Shown in pieces: positions 21,841-29,564 of a stretch of DNA of 29,618 bases; the stretch's first letter is position 1; each line of letters starts with the position of its first letter. The translations under genes were made by a program, and so were the position numbers. The stretch is from Bacteroidales bacterium (GTDB taxonomy: Bacteria > Bacteroidota > Bacteroidia > Bacteroidales > Bacteroidaceae). The notes beneath the pieces are model-generated. The model was not told the origin of the DNA and did not search any database. It worked only from the letters and a program-made list of their open reading frames with translations. Location: the NCBI GenBank assembly GCA_004554665.1, contig SFKY01000028.1, forward strand, positions 1-29,618, written 5' to 3'.

Positions 21841-23778
21841 ATGATTATGGAACATGGCTTTATCAAAGTGGCGGCAGCTGTACCGTCTGTCAGGGTCGCC
21901 GACTGTAAATACAATGTGGAGCAGATAGAAGAACTGATAGCCTTGGCCGAGGGAAAGGGTGTGGAAATCATCGTGTTCCCCGAACTGTGCATCACCGGTT
22001 ACACCTGTCAGGATCTTTTCAGTCAGCAGCTGTTGCAGGAGGCTTCTGAGAGTGCCGTGCTGCTCTTGCTCGACTTTACCCGTCAGCTCGACATCATCTC
22101 TATTGTAGGCTTGCCCATCGCCGTGGGCGATCTCTTGCTCAACTGTGCCGTTGTCATTCAGAAAGGCCAGATTCTGGGTATTGTCCCCAAAGAGTATCTG
22201 CCCAACTACGGTGAGTTTTATGAGAAGCGCTGGTTTGCCTCCTCGCAAGACCTGCGCGATACCGAGATACGTTTTGCCGGCAACATGCTGCCCATCACTT
22301 CACGTCCGCAAGTGTTCTGCACGGCAGATGGTGTCAAGTTCGGTGTTGAGCTATGCGAAGACCTCTGGGCACCCACACCTCCAAGCAATCATCTGGCGCT
22401 GGCTGGTGCCGATATCGTGTTCAATCTCTCGGCCAGTGATGACCTCATCGGCAAGCACGATTACCTATGTAAGCTCATTGCCCAGCAGAGCGCGCGTACC
22501 ATCACCGGTTATGTGTATGCCAGTGCCGGCTTTGGCGAGAGTACGCAGGACGTGGTCTATGGAGGCAATGCGATGGTTTATGAGAATGGCCAATGCCTGT
22601 GCGCAGGCGAACGATTTGCCCTCGATAAGCAGATGCAGATAGCACAGATCGATGTGGAGCGGCTGCGTGCAGAGCGGCGCACCAACACCACGTTTGTCAA
22701 TGCGCAGCGGCGGATGATCCATGAGCCGGTGGTGAATATTCAGGCCCATTCTGTCACGCCGCGCGATTTTGTTCTGGAGCGCGAGGTAAATTCCACTCCT
22801 TTCATTCCGCAGGCGGGCTGCATGGAGCAGAGTTGTGAGGAAATCTTCCATATACAGACCATGGGACTGGCCAAGCGCTTGGTGCATACCCACTGCCAGC
22901 AGGTGGTGGTGGGTGTGAGCGGCGGACTCGACTCTACGCTGGCCCTGCTCGTCTGTGCGCGTACCTTCGACATGTTGGGCTATGACCGTAGTGGCATCGT
23001 GGGCATCACCATGCCCGGATTCGGTACCACGGACCGTACGTACGCCAATGCCCTCAACCTGATGCGCCAACTGGGCGTGACGGTGCGCGAGATCAGCATT
23101 GCCAAGAGCGTGCGCCAGCACTTCGAGGACATTGGCCACGACATCTCGCAGCACGATGTGACCTACGAAAACTCGCAGGCCCGGGAGCGTACACAGATAC
23201 TGATGGATGTGGCCAACCAGGTAGGTGGACTGGTTATCGGTACAGGAGACCTGTCAGAACTGGCCTTAGGATGGTGTACCTATAACGGAGACCACATGAG
23301 CATGTATGCCGTCAATGCCGGCGTGCCCAAAACGCTCATTACCCATCTCGTGAAGTATGTGGCATCGACGGTGGAAGAAGAGACGGCGGCCATATTGCTC
23401 GATATTGTCGATACCCCTATCAGTCCGGAACTGATACCGGCCGATGAACAGGGTAAGATACAGCAGAAGACCGAAGACCTCGTGGGTCCCTATGTGCTCC
23501 ACGACTTCTTCCTCTATTATTTTTTGCGCTATGGGTTCCGTCCCTCCAAGATTTTCCTCTTGGCGCAAAAGGCTTTTGCTGGCCAGTTTGCCGATGGAGT
23601 CATCAGCCATTGGCTCAAAATCTTCTGCCGCAGATTCTTCAATCAGCAGTTTAAGCGCTCCTGTCTGCCCGATGGCCCCAAGGTGGGAAGCGTGAGCCTG
23701 AGTCCGCGGGGCGACTGGCGTATGCCGAGCGATGCCGCTGCCGAACTCTGGCTCAGGGAGTGTGAGTCGCTCGGTTAA
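21841..23778 (+). CDS. nadE: Glutamine-dependent NAD+ synthetase
   Basis: NadE amidates nicotinic acid adenine dinucleotide to NAD+ using ammonia from glutamine. The 645-residue protein has an N-terminal nitrilase-type glutaminase domain (about 5-290). Its visible catalytic Glu lies in VFPELCITGY (near residue 47) and its nucleophile Cys172 lies in VELCEDLW. The C-terminal synthetase domain (about 320-640) has the ATP-pyrophosphatase loop SGGLDS (360-365) and LVIGTGDLSELALGWCTYNGDHMSMY. Length is typical of glutamine-dependent NadE. An alternative ATG at 21847 is possible. It is the last gene of the moxR-bat cluster and its stop overlaps the stop of convergent kdsB by 4 bp. Confidence 0.96.
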   Translation: MIMEHGFIKVAAAVPSVRVADCKYNVEQIEELIALAEGKGVEIIVFPELCITGYTCQDLFSQQLLQEASESAVLLLLDFTRQLDIISIVGLPIAVGDLLLNCAVVIQKGQILGIVPKEYLPNYGEFYEKRWFASSQDLRDTEIRFAGNMLPITSRPQVFCTADGVKFGVELCEDLWAPTPPSNHLALAGADIVFNLSASDDLIGKHDYLCKLIAQQSARTITGYVYASAGFGESTQDVVYGGNAMVYENGQCLCAGERFALDKQMQIAQIDVERLRAERRTNTTFVNAQRRMIHEPVVNIQAHSVTPRDFVLEREVNSTPFIPQAGCMEQSCEEIFHIQTMGLAKRLVHTHCQQVVVGVSGGLDSTLALLVCARTFDMLGYDRSGIVGITMPGFGTTDRTYANALNLMRQLGVTVREISIAKSVRQHFEDIGHDISQHDVTYENSQARERTQILMDVANQVGGLVIGTGDLSELALGWCTYNGDHMSMYAVNAGVPKTLITHLVKYVASTVEEETAAILLDIVDTPISPELIPADEQGKIQQKTEDLVGPYVLHDFFLYYFLRYGFRPSKIFLLAQKAFAGQFADGVISHWLKIFCRRFFNQQFKRSCLPDGPKVGSVSLSPRGDWRMPSDAAAELWLRECESLG

Positions 23779-24530
23779 AGGTTTACTGCAAGCGACTGCA
23801 AGAATGCTTCGGCGCGTGCCAGATCGTCGGGAGTATCGATGCCAATAGTTTCCACATCGGTAGTCCCGACTTTTATTTTGTACCCATGTTGCAGCCAGCG
23901 CAGCTGCTCCAGGCTCTCCGCCAGCTCCAGAGGCGATTGTGGCAGCCGGGTTACCGCTTCGAGCACCTCTCTACGATAAGCGTAGATGCCCAGATGCTTC
24001 AGATACGGGTAGTGGCCCATCCAGGCGTCATGTTCGGCACCCCTCACGTAGGGTATTATGCTGCGCGAGAAGTAGAGGGCGTAGCCCCTCAGGTCGGTCA
24101 CTATCTTGGGCGAGTTGGGATTGTCCACGGCCTCCATGCTGTCAAACGGTTTGCCCAGCGTGGCGATTTGAGTGTCCTCGTCGTCGAAACATCGGCAGAG
24201 CGTATCGATCTGGCTGCGCTGTATGAAGGGCTCGTCGCCCTGCACATTCACCACCACATCCCATTGTCCGCCAATCTTTTCCACAGCCTCTTCTATACGG
24301 TCTGTGCCGCTCTTGTGGTCGGTACGGGTCATGACAGCCTTGCCGCCAAAGCCCGTCACCGTGTCGAAGATGCGTGTGTCGTCTGTGGCCACATACGCAT
24401 CGTCGAGCGCATCGGCCACCTGTGTGTACACACGCTCTATCACCGTCTTGCCGCCCAGTATGGCCAGCGGCTTGCCCGGAAACCGCGTCGAAGCATAGCG
24501 CGCCGGGATGATTCCTACAAATCTTTTCAT
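23775..24530 (-). CDS. kdsB: 3-deoxy-manno-octulosonate cytidylyltransferase (CMP-KDO synthetase)
   Basis: KdsB activates KDO with CTP to CMP-KDO for lipid A/lipopolysaccharide inner core. The 251-residue protein is full length. It shows IIPARYASTRFPGKPLAILGGKTVIERVY (8-36) at the nucleotide site, VYVATDD-like DAYVATDDTRI, VMTRTDHKSGTDRIEEA and DVVVNVQGDEPFI (near 98-110). YFSRSIIPYVR and KHLGIYAYRREVLE are also present. It is convergent with nadE: the TTAA at 23775-23778 contains both stop codons on opposite strands. No terminator separates the two. Its promoter lies at 24578-24585, close to the second palindromic repeat. Confidence 0.96.
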   Translation of the reverse strand: MKRFVGIIPARYASTRFPGKPLAILGGKTVIERVYTQVADALDDAYVATDDTRIFDTVTGFGGKAVMTRTDHKSGTDRIEEAVEKIGGQWDVVVNVQGDEPFIQRSQIDTLCRCFDDEDTQIATLGKPFDSMEAVDNPNSPKIVTDLRGYALYFSRSIIPYVRGAEHDAWMGHYPYLKHLGIYAYRREVLEAVTRLPQSPLELAESLEQLRWLQHGYKIKVGTTDVETIGIDTPDDLARAEAFLQSLAVNL

Positions 24531-24567
24531 CGTCTCATCTTTTGGTTTGTATGGGGCAGCATCGTTG

Positions 24568-24608
24568 TTGCCCCTTGCAAAAATACAAAAAATATCCGTT
24601 GCCCCTTG
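24568..24608 (-). promoter_or_regulatory. kdsB promoter region flanked by direct repeats
   Basis: On the minus strand, TATTTTTG (24585-24578) is an exact TAnnTTTG -7 box 47 nt from the kdsB ATG. It is bracketed by two copies of TTGCCCCTTG on the plus strand (24568-24577 and 24599-24608), 31 bp apart. A short GGGGCA/TGCCCC inverted repeat also lies in the leader (around 24553-24574). The repeats could be operator half-sites; this is inference. Confidence 0.55.
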
Positions 24609-24668
24609 TGTATCGCGGCAAAAACTCTGTTGTTGGGCGTATATTTGTGCAGCAAATATGGCATTTCT

Positions 24669-24762
24669 TCACCGTATTCCATTTGCGATACGGCCGTACA
24701 CCAATTGCCATACGGGCGTATCGCAAATGGAGTACGGCCGTATCGCAAATGGAATACGGTGA
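24669..24762. repeat. Palindromic element with four 22-bp units (copy 2)
   Basis: Units lie at 24672-24693, 24694-24715, 24716-24737 and 24738-24759, following the same design as 4014-4101. The junction palindrome is TACGGCCGTA or a one-base variant. Cores 1 and 2 are TTCCATTTGCGA and CACCAATTGCCA; cores 3 and 4 are TCGCAAATGGAG and TCGCAAATGGAA, in reverse orientation. The outer arms (24669-24698 and 24733-24762) are 30-bp perfect inverted repeats. The element sits in the 376-bp divergent gap between kdsB and rmlC. Apart from the promoters I see no other feature in that gap. Confidence 0.9.
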
Positions 24763-24868
24763 CGAGACACCACCTCGGGCGGTTGGAAATGTGCCTACGG
24801 GAGCCATTACTTTGCTGTGACGGCGAAAAAAACTTGGTGGAAATGGTGGCAGTTTCCGATTATTTATT

Positions 24869-24876
24869 TATCTTTG
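24869..24876 (+). promoter_or_regulatory. Promoter -7 box of the rmlC-ugd operon
   Basis: TATCTTTG is an exact TAnnTTTG match 30 nt upstream of the rmlC ATG at 24907. The -33 region is not clear. Confidence 0.65.
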
Positions 24877-24906
24877 TCTTTTATAAGATAGAGTTCAATA
24901 CTATAA

Positions 24907-25455
24907 ATGGAATATATCACTACAGAGATAGAGGGGGTGTACATCATCCAACCTCGGGTTTTTGATGATAGCCGAGGCTATTTTTTTGAGTCTTGGAAGC
25001 GTGACGAGTTTGAGGCACACGTGGGCAAAGTGGATTTTGTGCAGGATAATGAGTCAAAATCCTCTTATGGTGTGCTCCGCGGCCTCCATTACCAGCGGGG
25101 CGAGCATGCACAGGCCAAACTGGTGCGTGTCATCAGCGGCAGGGTGCTGGATGTGGCCGTAGACCTGCGCAAGAGTTCGCCTACATTCGGCCGCCATGTC
25201 ATGGTGGAGCTGAGCGGAGACAACAAGCGGCAGCTGTTTATCCCCCGTGGTTTTGCCCACGGGTTCCTGGTGCTGAGCCAAGAGGCGGTGTTTGCCTACA
25301 AGGTGGACAATGTCTATGCGCCCCAGGCCGAAGCCAGCATCAGGTGGGACGACGAGACGGTGGGCATCAGCTGGCCGATAGATGCCAAGGATGTAGTGAC
25401 GAGTGAGAAAGACCTGAAAGGGAGTAGGTGGCAGGATGCCGTCTTTTTTGAATAA
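24907..25455 (+). CDS. rmlC: dTDP-4-dehydrorhamnose 3,5-epimerase
   Basis: RmlC epimerises dTDP-4-dehydro-6-deoxyglucose on the way to dTDP-L-rhamnose, a surface-glycan precursor. The 182-residue cupin protein has FDDSRGYFFESW (19-30) and FVQDNESKSSYGVLRGLHYQ (44-63) with catalytic His61. It also has IPRGFAHGFLVLS (112-124), and Tyr131 in FAYKVDNVY is the likely partner acid. Length and motifs are typical. The other rhamnose genes (rmlA, rmlB, rmlD) are not in this window. ugd follows after 21 bp, so the pair probably forms a nucleotide-sugar operon driven by the promoter at 24869. Confidence 0.95.
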   Translation: MEYITTEIEGVYIIQPRVFDDSRGYFFESWKRDEFEAHVGKVDFVQDNESKSSYGVLRGLHYQRGEHAQAKLVRVISGRVLDVAVDLRKSSPTFGRHVMVELSGDNKRQLFIPRGFAHGFLVLSQEAVFAYKVDNVYAPQAEASIRWDDETVGISWPIDAKDVVTSEKDLKGSRWQDAVFFE

Positions 25456-25476
25456 ACGTAGCAATCTTTTAGAGCA

Positions 25477-26793
25477 ATGAATATAGCGATAGTAGGAACA
25501 GGATATGTAGGACTGGTTTCGGGTACCTGCTTTGCCGATACGGGTGCCATGGTTACCTGTGTGGATGTGGATGCTGCCAAGGTGGAGCGTCTGCAGCGTG
25601 GGGAGATACCCATCTATGAGCCCGGACTGGACGAACTGGTGACCAAGAATGTGAAGGCGGGCCGCCTCAAGTTTACCACCTCGCTGGCCGATGTGCTTAA
25701 CGATCAGCAGATTGTGTTCTCGGCTGTAGGCACGCCGCCCGATGAGGACGGTAGCGCTGACCTCAGGTATGTGTTGCAGGTGGCCAAGACCATCGGCGAG
25801 CATCTTAACCGCTACATGGTGGTGGTGACCAAGAGCACGGTGCCTGTGGGCACTGCCCGCAAGGTGCGCGAAACCATACAGGCAGAACTTGACCGGCGGG
25901 GCGTGGATGTACCGTTCGACGTGGCCAGCAATCCCGAATTTCTGAAGGAAGGCAATGCCATCAAAGACTTTATGAGTCCAGACCGTGTGGTGGTGGGTGT
26001 GGAGAGCGACCGTGCCAAGGAGATACTGACACGCCTCTACAAGCCTTTCCTGATCAATAACTTCCGTGTCATCTTCATGGATATACCCAGTGCGGAGATG
26101 ACGAAGTATGCTGCCAACTCGATGTTGGCCACCCGCATCTCGTTCATGAACGATATCGCCAACCTGTGTGAGAAAGTGGGAGCTGATGTCAATATGGTAC
26201 GTGCCGGTATCGGTAGCGATACGCGCATCGGGCGCAAGTTTCTCTATGCAGGGTGCGGTTATGGCGGCAGCTGTTTCCCCAAGGATGTGAAAGCACTCAT
26301 CAAGACGGCCGACGACAATGGCTACTCGATGGAGGTGCTCAAGGCCGTGGAGCGGGTGAATGAGCGCCAAAAGGGCTTGCTCTTCGACAAGTTGCAGTGC
26401 TGTTTTGAGGGCAAGGAGCTGCGTGGTCTCACCATCGGACTGTGGGGACTGTCGTTTAAGCCCGAGACCGACGATATGCGCGAGTCTACCGCGCTGGTCA
26501 TCATCGGCAAGCTCTTGGAGGCAGGATGCCGTGTGCGTGCTTATGACCCCGTGGCGATGGACGAATGTCGGCGTAGGGTGGGCGACAGCGTGGAGTATTG
26601 TCGCGATATGTACGATGCGGCGATAGATGCTGACGCGCTGTTGCTGCTCACAGAATGGAAGGAGTTCAGGTTGCCCAACTGGGACGTGATAGGCCGGTTG
26701 ATGAAACAACGGGTGGTGCTCGACGGGCGCAACATATTTGATGCCAAGGAACTGGCCGAGGCAGGTTTCGTATATCATTGTATAGGACGATGA
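25477..26793 (+). CDS. ugd: UDP-glucose 6-dehydrogenase
   Basis: This NAD-dependent enzyme oxidises UDP-glucose to UDP-glucuronate for capsule or exopolysaccharide. The 438-residue protein has the N-terminal NAD site VGTGYVGLVSG (6-16) and VVVTKSTVPVGTA (115-127). Substrate-binding NPEFLKEGNAI lies at 152-162. The catalytic motif GCGYGGSCFPKD (259-270) carries nucleophile Cys266. The C-terminal domain has LWGLSFKPETDDMRES. The fold and length are complete. UDP-N-acetylmannosamine dehydrogenase is a less likely relative given overall pattern. Its stop overlaps the ATG of the following lipoprotein gene (ATGA). Confidence 0.94.
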   Translation: MNIAIVGTGYVGLVSGTCFADTGAMVTCVDVDAAKVERLQRGEIPIYEPGLDELVTKNVKAGRLKFTTSLADVLNDQQIVFSAVGTPPDEDGSADLRYVLQVAKTIGEHLNRYMVVVTKSTVPVGTARKVRETIQAELDRRGVDVPFDVASNPEFLKEGNAIKDFMSPDRVVVGVESDRAKEILTRLYKPFLINNFRVIFMDIPSAEMTKYAANSMLATRISFMNDIANLCEKVGADVNMVRAGIGSDTRIGRKFLYAGCGYGGSCFPKDVKALIKTADDNGYSMEVLKAVERVNERQKGLLFDKLQCCFEGKELRGLTIGLWGLSFKPETDDMRESTALVIIGKLLEAGCRVRAYDPVAMDECRRRVGDSVEYCRDMYDAAIDADALLLLTEWKEFRLPNWDVIGRLMKQRVVLDGRNIFDAKELAEAGFVYHCIGR

Positions 26794-27581
26794 AGAAGAC
26801 AGTCATGCTGTTGTCGGCTGTTGGGCTGCTCGTGATGGGCTGTCGCAAACAGGCTGAGGCTCCCGTAGCGCCGCGTGAGGACGCAACGGCCAAGCAGATG
26901 CTGCAAGGTATCTGGCTGAACGATGGCGAGGAAGACGTGGCGTTTAAGGCTAAGGGCGATACCATCTACTATCCGGACTCCACGAGTCTGCCGGTATATT
27001 TCCAGATAGTAGGTGACACGCTGGTGCTGCATGGTGTGAGCGATGCCAAGTACCGCATCCTGAAGCAGGCTCCTCATCTGTTTGTCTTTGAGAATCAGTC
27101 GGGCGACCATGTGCGTTTGGTGAAAAGCGAGGATGCCGGCGATGAGGCTTATTTCGGTGCCAAACAGGCGGTGGTGCTGAACCAGCGGCAGCTGATTAAG
27201 CGCGACACAGTGGTGACAGTGGGTAATGATCGTTACCACTGCTACGTGCAGGTGAACCCTACCACCTACAAGGTGGTGAAAACGGCCTATAACGATGATG
27301 GGGTGGCTGTAGACAATGTGTATTATGACAACATTGTGCACTTGAGCGTGTTTAAGGGAAACCAGAAAGTGTATTCCAGTAATTTTGAGAAGAAAGATTT
27401 TGCCCAGCAAGTGCCCTCACAGATTCTCACGCAGAGTGTGTTGAGCGATATAACCTATACCAAGGCCGATGCTTCTGCCCTTTACTTCACGGCCTCTATC
27501 GCCATTCCCGATAGTCCCAGTTGCTATCAGGTGGTCATCACAATTGCATACGATGGGAAAATGACGATGCAAGTCTTTTAA
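26790..27581 (+). CDS. DUF4738-like lipoprotein
   Basis: This 263-residue protein has a lipoprotein signal: MKKTVMLLSAVGLLVMGC with Cys18 as the predicted lipidated residue. The mature part is beta-rich and polar, with GIWLNDGEEDVAFKAKGDTIYYPD, TLVLHGVSDAKYRI and ITIAYDGKMTMQVF. It resembles DUF4738 proteins of Prevotella-type bacteria; the function is unknown. The ATG at 26790 is preferred over the in-frame TTG at 26778 because it gives a standard signal peptide and a 4-bp ATGA overlap with ugd. Co-transcription with rmlC and ugd suggests, but does not show, a surface-glycan link. Confidence 0.82.
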   Translation: MKKTVMLLSAVGLLVMGCRKQAEAPVAPREDATAKQMLQGIWLNDGEEDVAFKAKGDTIYYPDSTSLPVYFQIVGDTLVLHGVSDAKYRILKQAPHLFVFENQSGDHVRLVKSEDAGDEAYFGAKQAVVLNQRQLIKRDTVVTVGNDRYHCYVQVNPTTYKVVKTAYNDDGVAVDNVYYDNIVHLSVFKGNQKVYSSNFEKKDFAQQVPSQILTQSVLSDITYTKADASALYFTASIAIPDSPSCYQVVITIAYDGKMTMQVF

Positions 27582-27629
27582 AGGTAAAAGGGTAAAAGGG
27601 TAAAAAGGTAAAAAGGTAAAAGGGTAAAG
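27580..27629. repeat. 8-bp tandem repeat (AAAAGGGT/AAAAAGGT)
   Basis: Five full 8-bp units (27586-27625: AAAAGGGT, AAAAGGGT, AAAAAGGT, AAAAAGGT, AAAAGGGT) are preceded by AAAGGT and followed by AAAG. The array starts within the stop codon of the lipoprotein gene. Similar A/G tandem tracts are common after Bacteroidetes genes; copy number is likely to vary by slippage. Confidence 0.85.
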
Positions 27630-27643
27630 AAGAATCTGTGTAG

Positions 27644-27663
27644 GGACGCACGTTCGTGCGTCC
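27644..27663. repeat. 20-bp palindrome GGACGCAC-GTTC-GTGCGTCC
   Basis: This is a perfect inverted repeat of 8-9 bp arms with a minimal loop. TGTAGG lies just upstream and no T-run follows. Its GC richness and position behind an 8-bp tandem array suggest a dispersed REP-like hairpin rather than a classical terminator. Confidence 0.75.
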
Positions 27664-27746
27664 GCTTCCATGGAAAAACAGTTACCCCTCCCCAATCTGT
27701 CATGATGAGAAGTTAATATACTTTTATCGGACAGTCTTCATGATAA

Positions 27747-27804
27747 AAGGTGTCAGCCTTTGTAGATAGGGATTCTACGGAGTGCTGACACCTTATTTTT
27801 TTTT
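27747..27804 (+). terminator. Strong intrinsic terminator between convergent genes
   Basis: Arms AAGGTGTCAGC (27747-27757) and GCTGACACCTT (27784-27794) form an 11-bp stem. A smaller GTAGA/TCTAC pair lies inside the loop, and T9 follows at 27796-27804. It lies 166 bp after the lipoprotein gene and 30 bp before the stop of the convergent transporter gene. The minus-strand side ends in TTTTATC, so it may serve both. Confidence 0.85.
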
Positions 27805-27833
27805 GTATTATCTTTACTGTGTGATGCTTGCGC

Positions 27834-29528
27834 TTACATGCCGCAGCAGAATAGGACGATGAGCTGGGCTGTAAAGATGCGCAGGAACATACTGAGCGGA
27901 TAGACGGTAGAGTAGCCTACAGAGGGTTCCTCCTTGGAGCATACCGAGTTGGCGTATGCCAGTGCGGGTGGGTCTGTGTAGGTACCGGCTATCATACCCA
28001 TGATGGTGAAATAGTTGAACTTGTACTTCAGTCGGGCTATCGTACCGATGATGAGGATAGGAATCACGGTAATGAGGAATCCGGTGTACACATATTTCAG
28101 TCCGTCGCCTTGTACTACCGTCTCCCAGAAACTTGCGCCGGCCTTGATACCCACTGCGGCCAAGAAGATGACAAGACCTATCTCACGCAGCATCATATTG
28201 GCCGATGTGGTGGTATAGGTTACCAAGTGCATGCGATAGCCGAAGCGGCCAATCAGGATGGCGATAATCAGCGGTCCACCTGCAATACCCAGTTTGAGAG
28301 GCACCGGCATGCCAGGGATGGCGAAGGGGAGGCTTCCGAAGAGGATACCTACGATGATACCGATAAAGATGGTGGCAATGTTGGGTGCGTCGAGACGCTT
28401 GATAGAGTTGCCCATGATGTCGGCCACACGGTTTACGTTGTCCTCGGGTCCCACTACCATGATGCGGTCACCGATATGGAAGTGGTGGTTGCGGCTGGCA
28501 AAGAGATCCATGCCCTGACGGGTGATGCGGGTGACGTTGACACCGTAGACACTGGAGAAGTGCATCTTGCCCAAAGTCTTGCCATTGACGGCTGGATTGG
28601 TCACCACGATACGTCTGGATACCAAGGGTTGCTTCTCGTCGTCCTCGGGGAAAGGAGTGTCGATTACCGGACCGATGAAGGCACGGATGGCCTCGGCATC
28701 ATGCAGTGCGCAGACTATGTTCACCTCGTCGTCCATGTTGAATACCGTATTGCGGTTGGGGATGATGATTTGTCCGTCGTGTATGAGTCGCGAGCATACC
28801 ATGTCACGGTTAAGGAATTCGGAGATTTGGATGAGTTTCTTGCCTGCCAGATAACTGTTGCTCACCTTGAGGTGCATCTGATAGGGCTGCTCGTGCGGGT
28901 TAGCAGCTTCGAGATCTTGCAACTGCTGGTCTTCTTTTTCCAACTTGATCTTGCAGATGTAGCGGATGGCGATGGTAGCGCCAATGATACCCAGTACGCC
29001 GAGGGGATAGGCACAGGCATATCCCGATGCGATAGGAGGTATCTGCCCGGCAGGGAAGACAGAGTTGAGTGATTCGTTGGCAGCACCCAGACCTGGTGTG
29101 TTGGTTACGGCACCATATAGTGTACCCACCATCATCGGAAGGTTAACGGGATTGCTGGTGTCGAAGAACAGGAAGTAACAGGCAAACATCACTGCCACGT
29201 CAAGTAAGATGGTTGCCGTCGAGAGAATGTTGAGCGTAACGCCACCTTTCTTGAAGCTCTCAAAGAAACCAGGCCCTACTTGGAGACCGATCATGAAGAC
29301 AAAGAGGATAAGTCCGAAGTCTTGCATGAAAGTCAGAATGTTTGTCGGGGCTGTAAAACCGATGTGTCCGGCCAGAATTCCGGCAAACAGCACGAAAGTC
29401 ACACCCAGTGAGATGCCACCCACCTTGATCTTTCCCAGCAACACGCCAATCGCTATGACTAAGGAAAACAGTAAGGCTATGTGTGCCACTGAGTCTTGTT
29501 GTGTAAAAAGATTAACTAACCAATCCAT
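27834..29528 (-). CDS. AspT/YidE-type membrane transporter with two RCK_C domains
   Basis: This 564-residue inner-membrane protein has two sets of membrane helices (about 15-195 and 380-562). They flank a cytoplasmic region with two RCK_C (TrkA-C) domains (about 218-288 and 302-372; the second ends DRIMVVGPEDNV). The repeat GLILFVFMIGLQVGPGFF (72-89), its counterpart GLVIFLAAVGIKAGASFW, and the TNTPGLGAANE/TYTDPPALAYAN loops are characteristic of the aspartate:alanine exchanger (AspT)/YidE/YbjL family. The substrate is unknown; exchange of amino acids or dicarboxylates is an inference from AspT. It is a single gene with its own promoter and faces a terminator. Confidence 0.92.
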   Translation of the reverse strand: MDWLVNLFTQQDSVAHIALLFSLVIAIGVLLGKIKVGGISLGVTFVLFAGILAGHIGFTAPTNILTFMQDFGLILFVFMIGLQVGPGFFESFKKGGVTLNILSTATILLDVAVMFACYFLFFDTSNPVNLPMMVGTLYGAVTNTPGLGAANESLNSVFPAGQIPPIASGYACAYPLGVLGIIGATIAIRYICKIKLEKEDQQLQDLEAANPHEQPYQMHLKVSNSYLAGKKLIQISEFLNRDMVCSRLIHDGQIIIPNRNTVFNMDDEVNIVCALHDAEAIRAFIGPVIDTPFPEDDEKQPLVSRRIVVTNPAVNGKTLGKMHFSSVYGVNVTRITRQGMDLFASRNHHFHIGDRIMVVGPEDNVNRVADIMGNSIKRLDAPNIATIFIGIIVGILFGSLPFAIPGMPVPLKLGIAGGPLIIAILIGRFGYRMHLVTYTTTSANMMLREIGLVIFLAAVGIKAGASFWETVVQGDGLKYVYTGFLITVIPILIIGTIARLKYKFNYFTIMGMIAGTYTDPPALAYANSVCSKEEPSVGYSTVYPLSMFLRIFTAQLIVLFCCGM

Positions 29529-29556
29529 AATAGCTGTAAAAATGTGATTTGTTGGA

Positions 29557-29564
29557 CAAAGGTA
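29557..29564 (-). promoter_or_regulatory. Promoter -7 box of the transporter gene
   Basis: On the minus strand this reads TACCTTTG, an exact TAnnTTTG match 28 nt upstream of the ATG at 29528. The upstream region is AT-rich without a clear -33 TTTG. Confidence 0.6.

Noticed and set aside
24507..24820. Several overlapping short frames on both strands through the second palindromic element
   Set aside because: The repeated RPY-type peptides come from the 22-bp DNA repeat; the frames have no conserved starts and occur on both strands.
26778..26789. Longer lipoprotein start at TTG inside ugd
   Set aside because: The ATG at 26790 gives a standard lipoprotein signal and an ATGA overlap.
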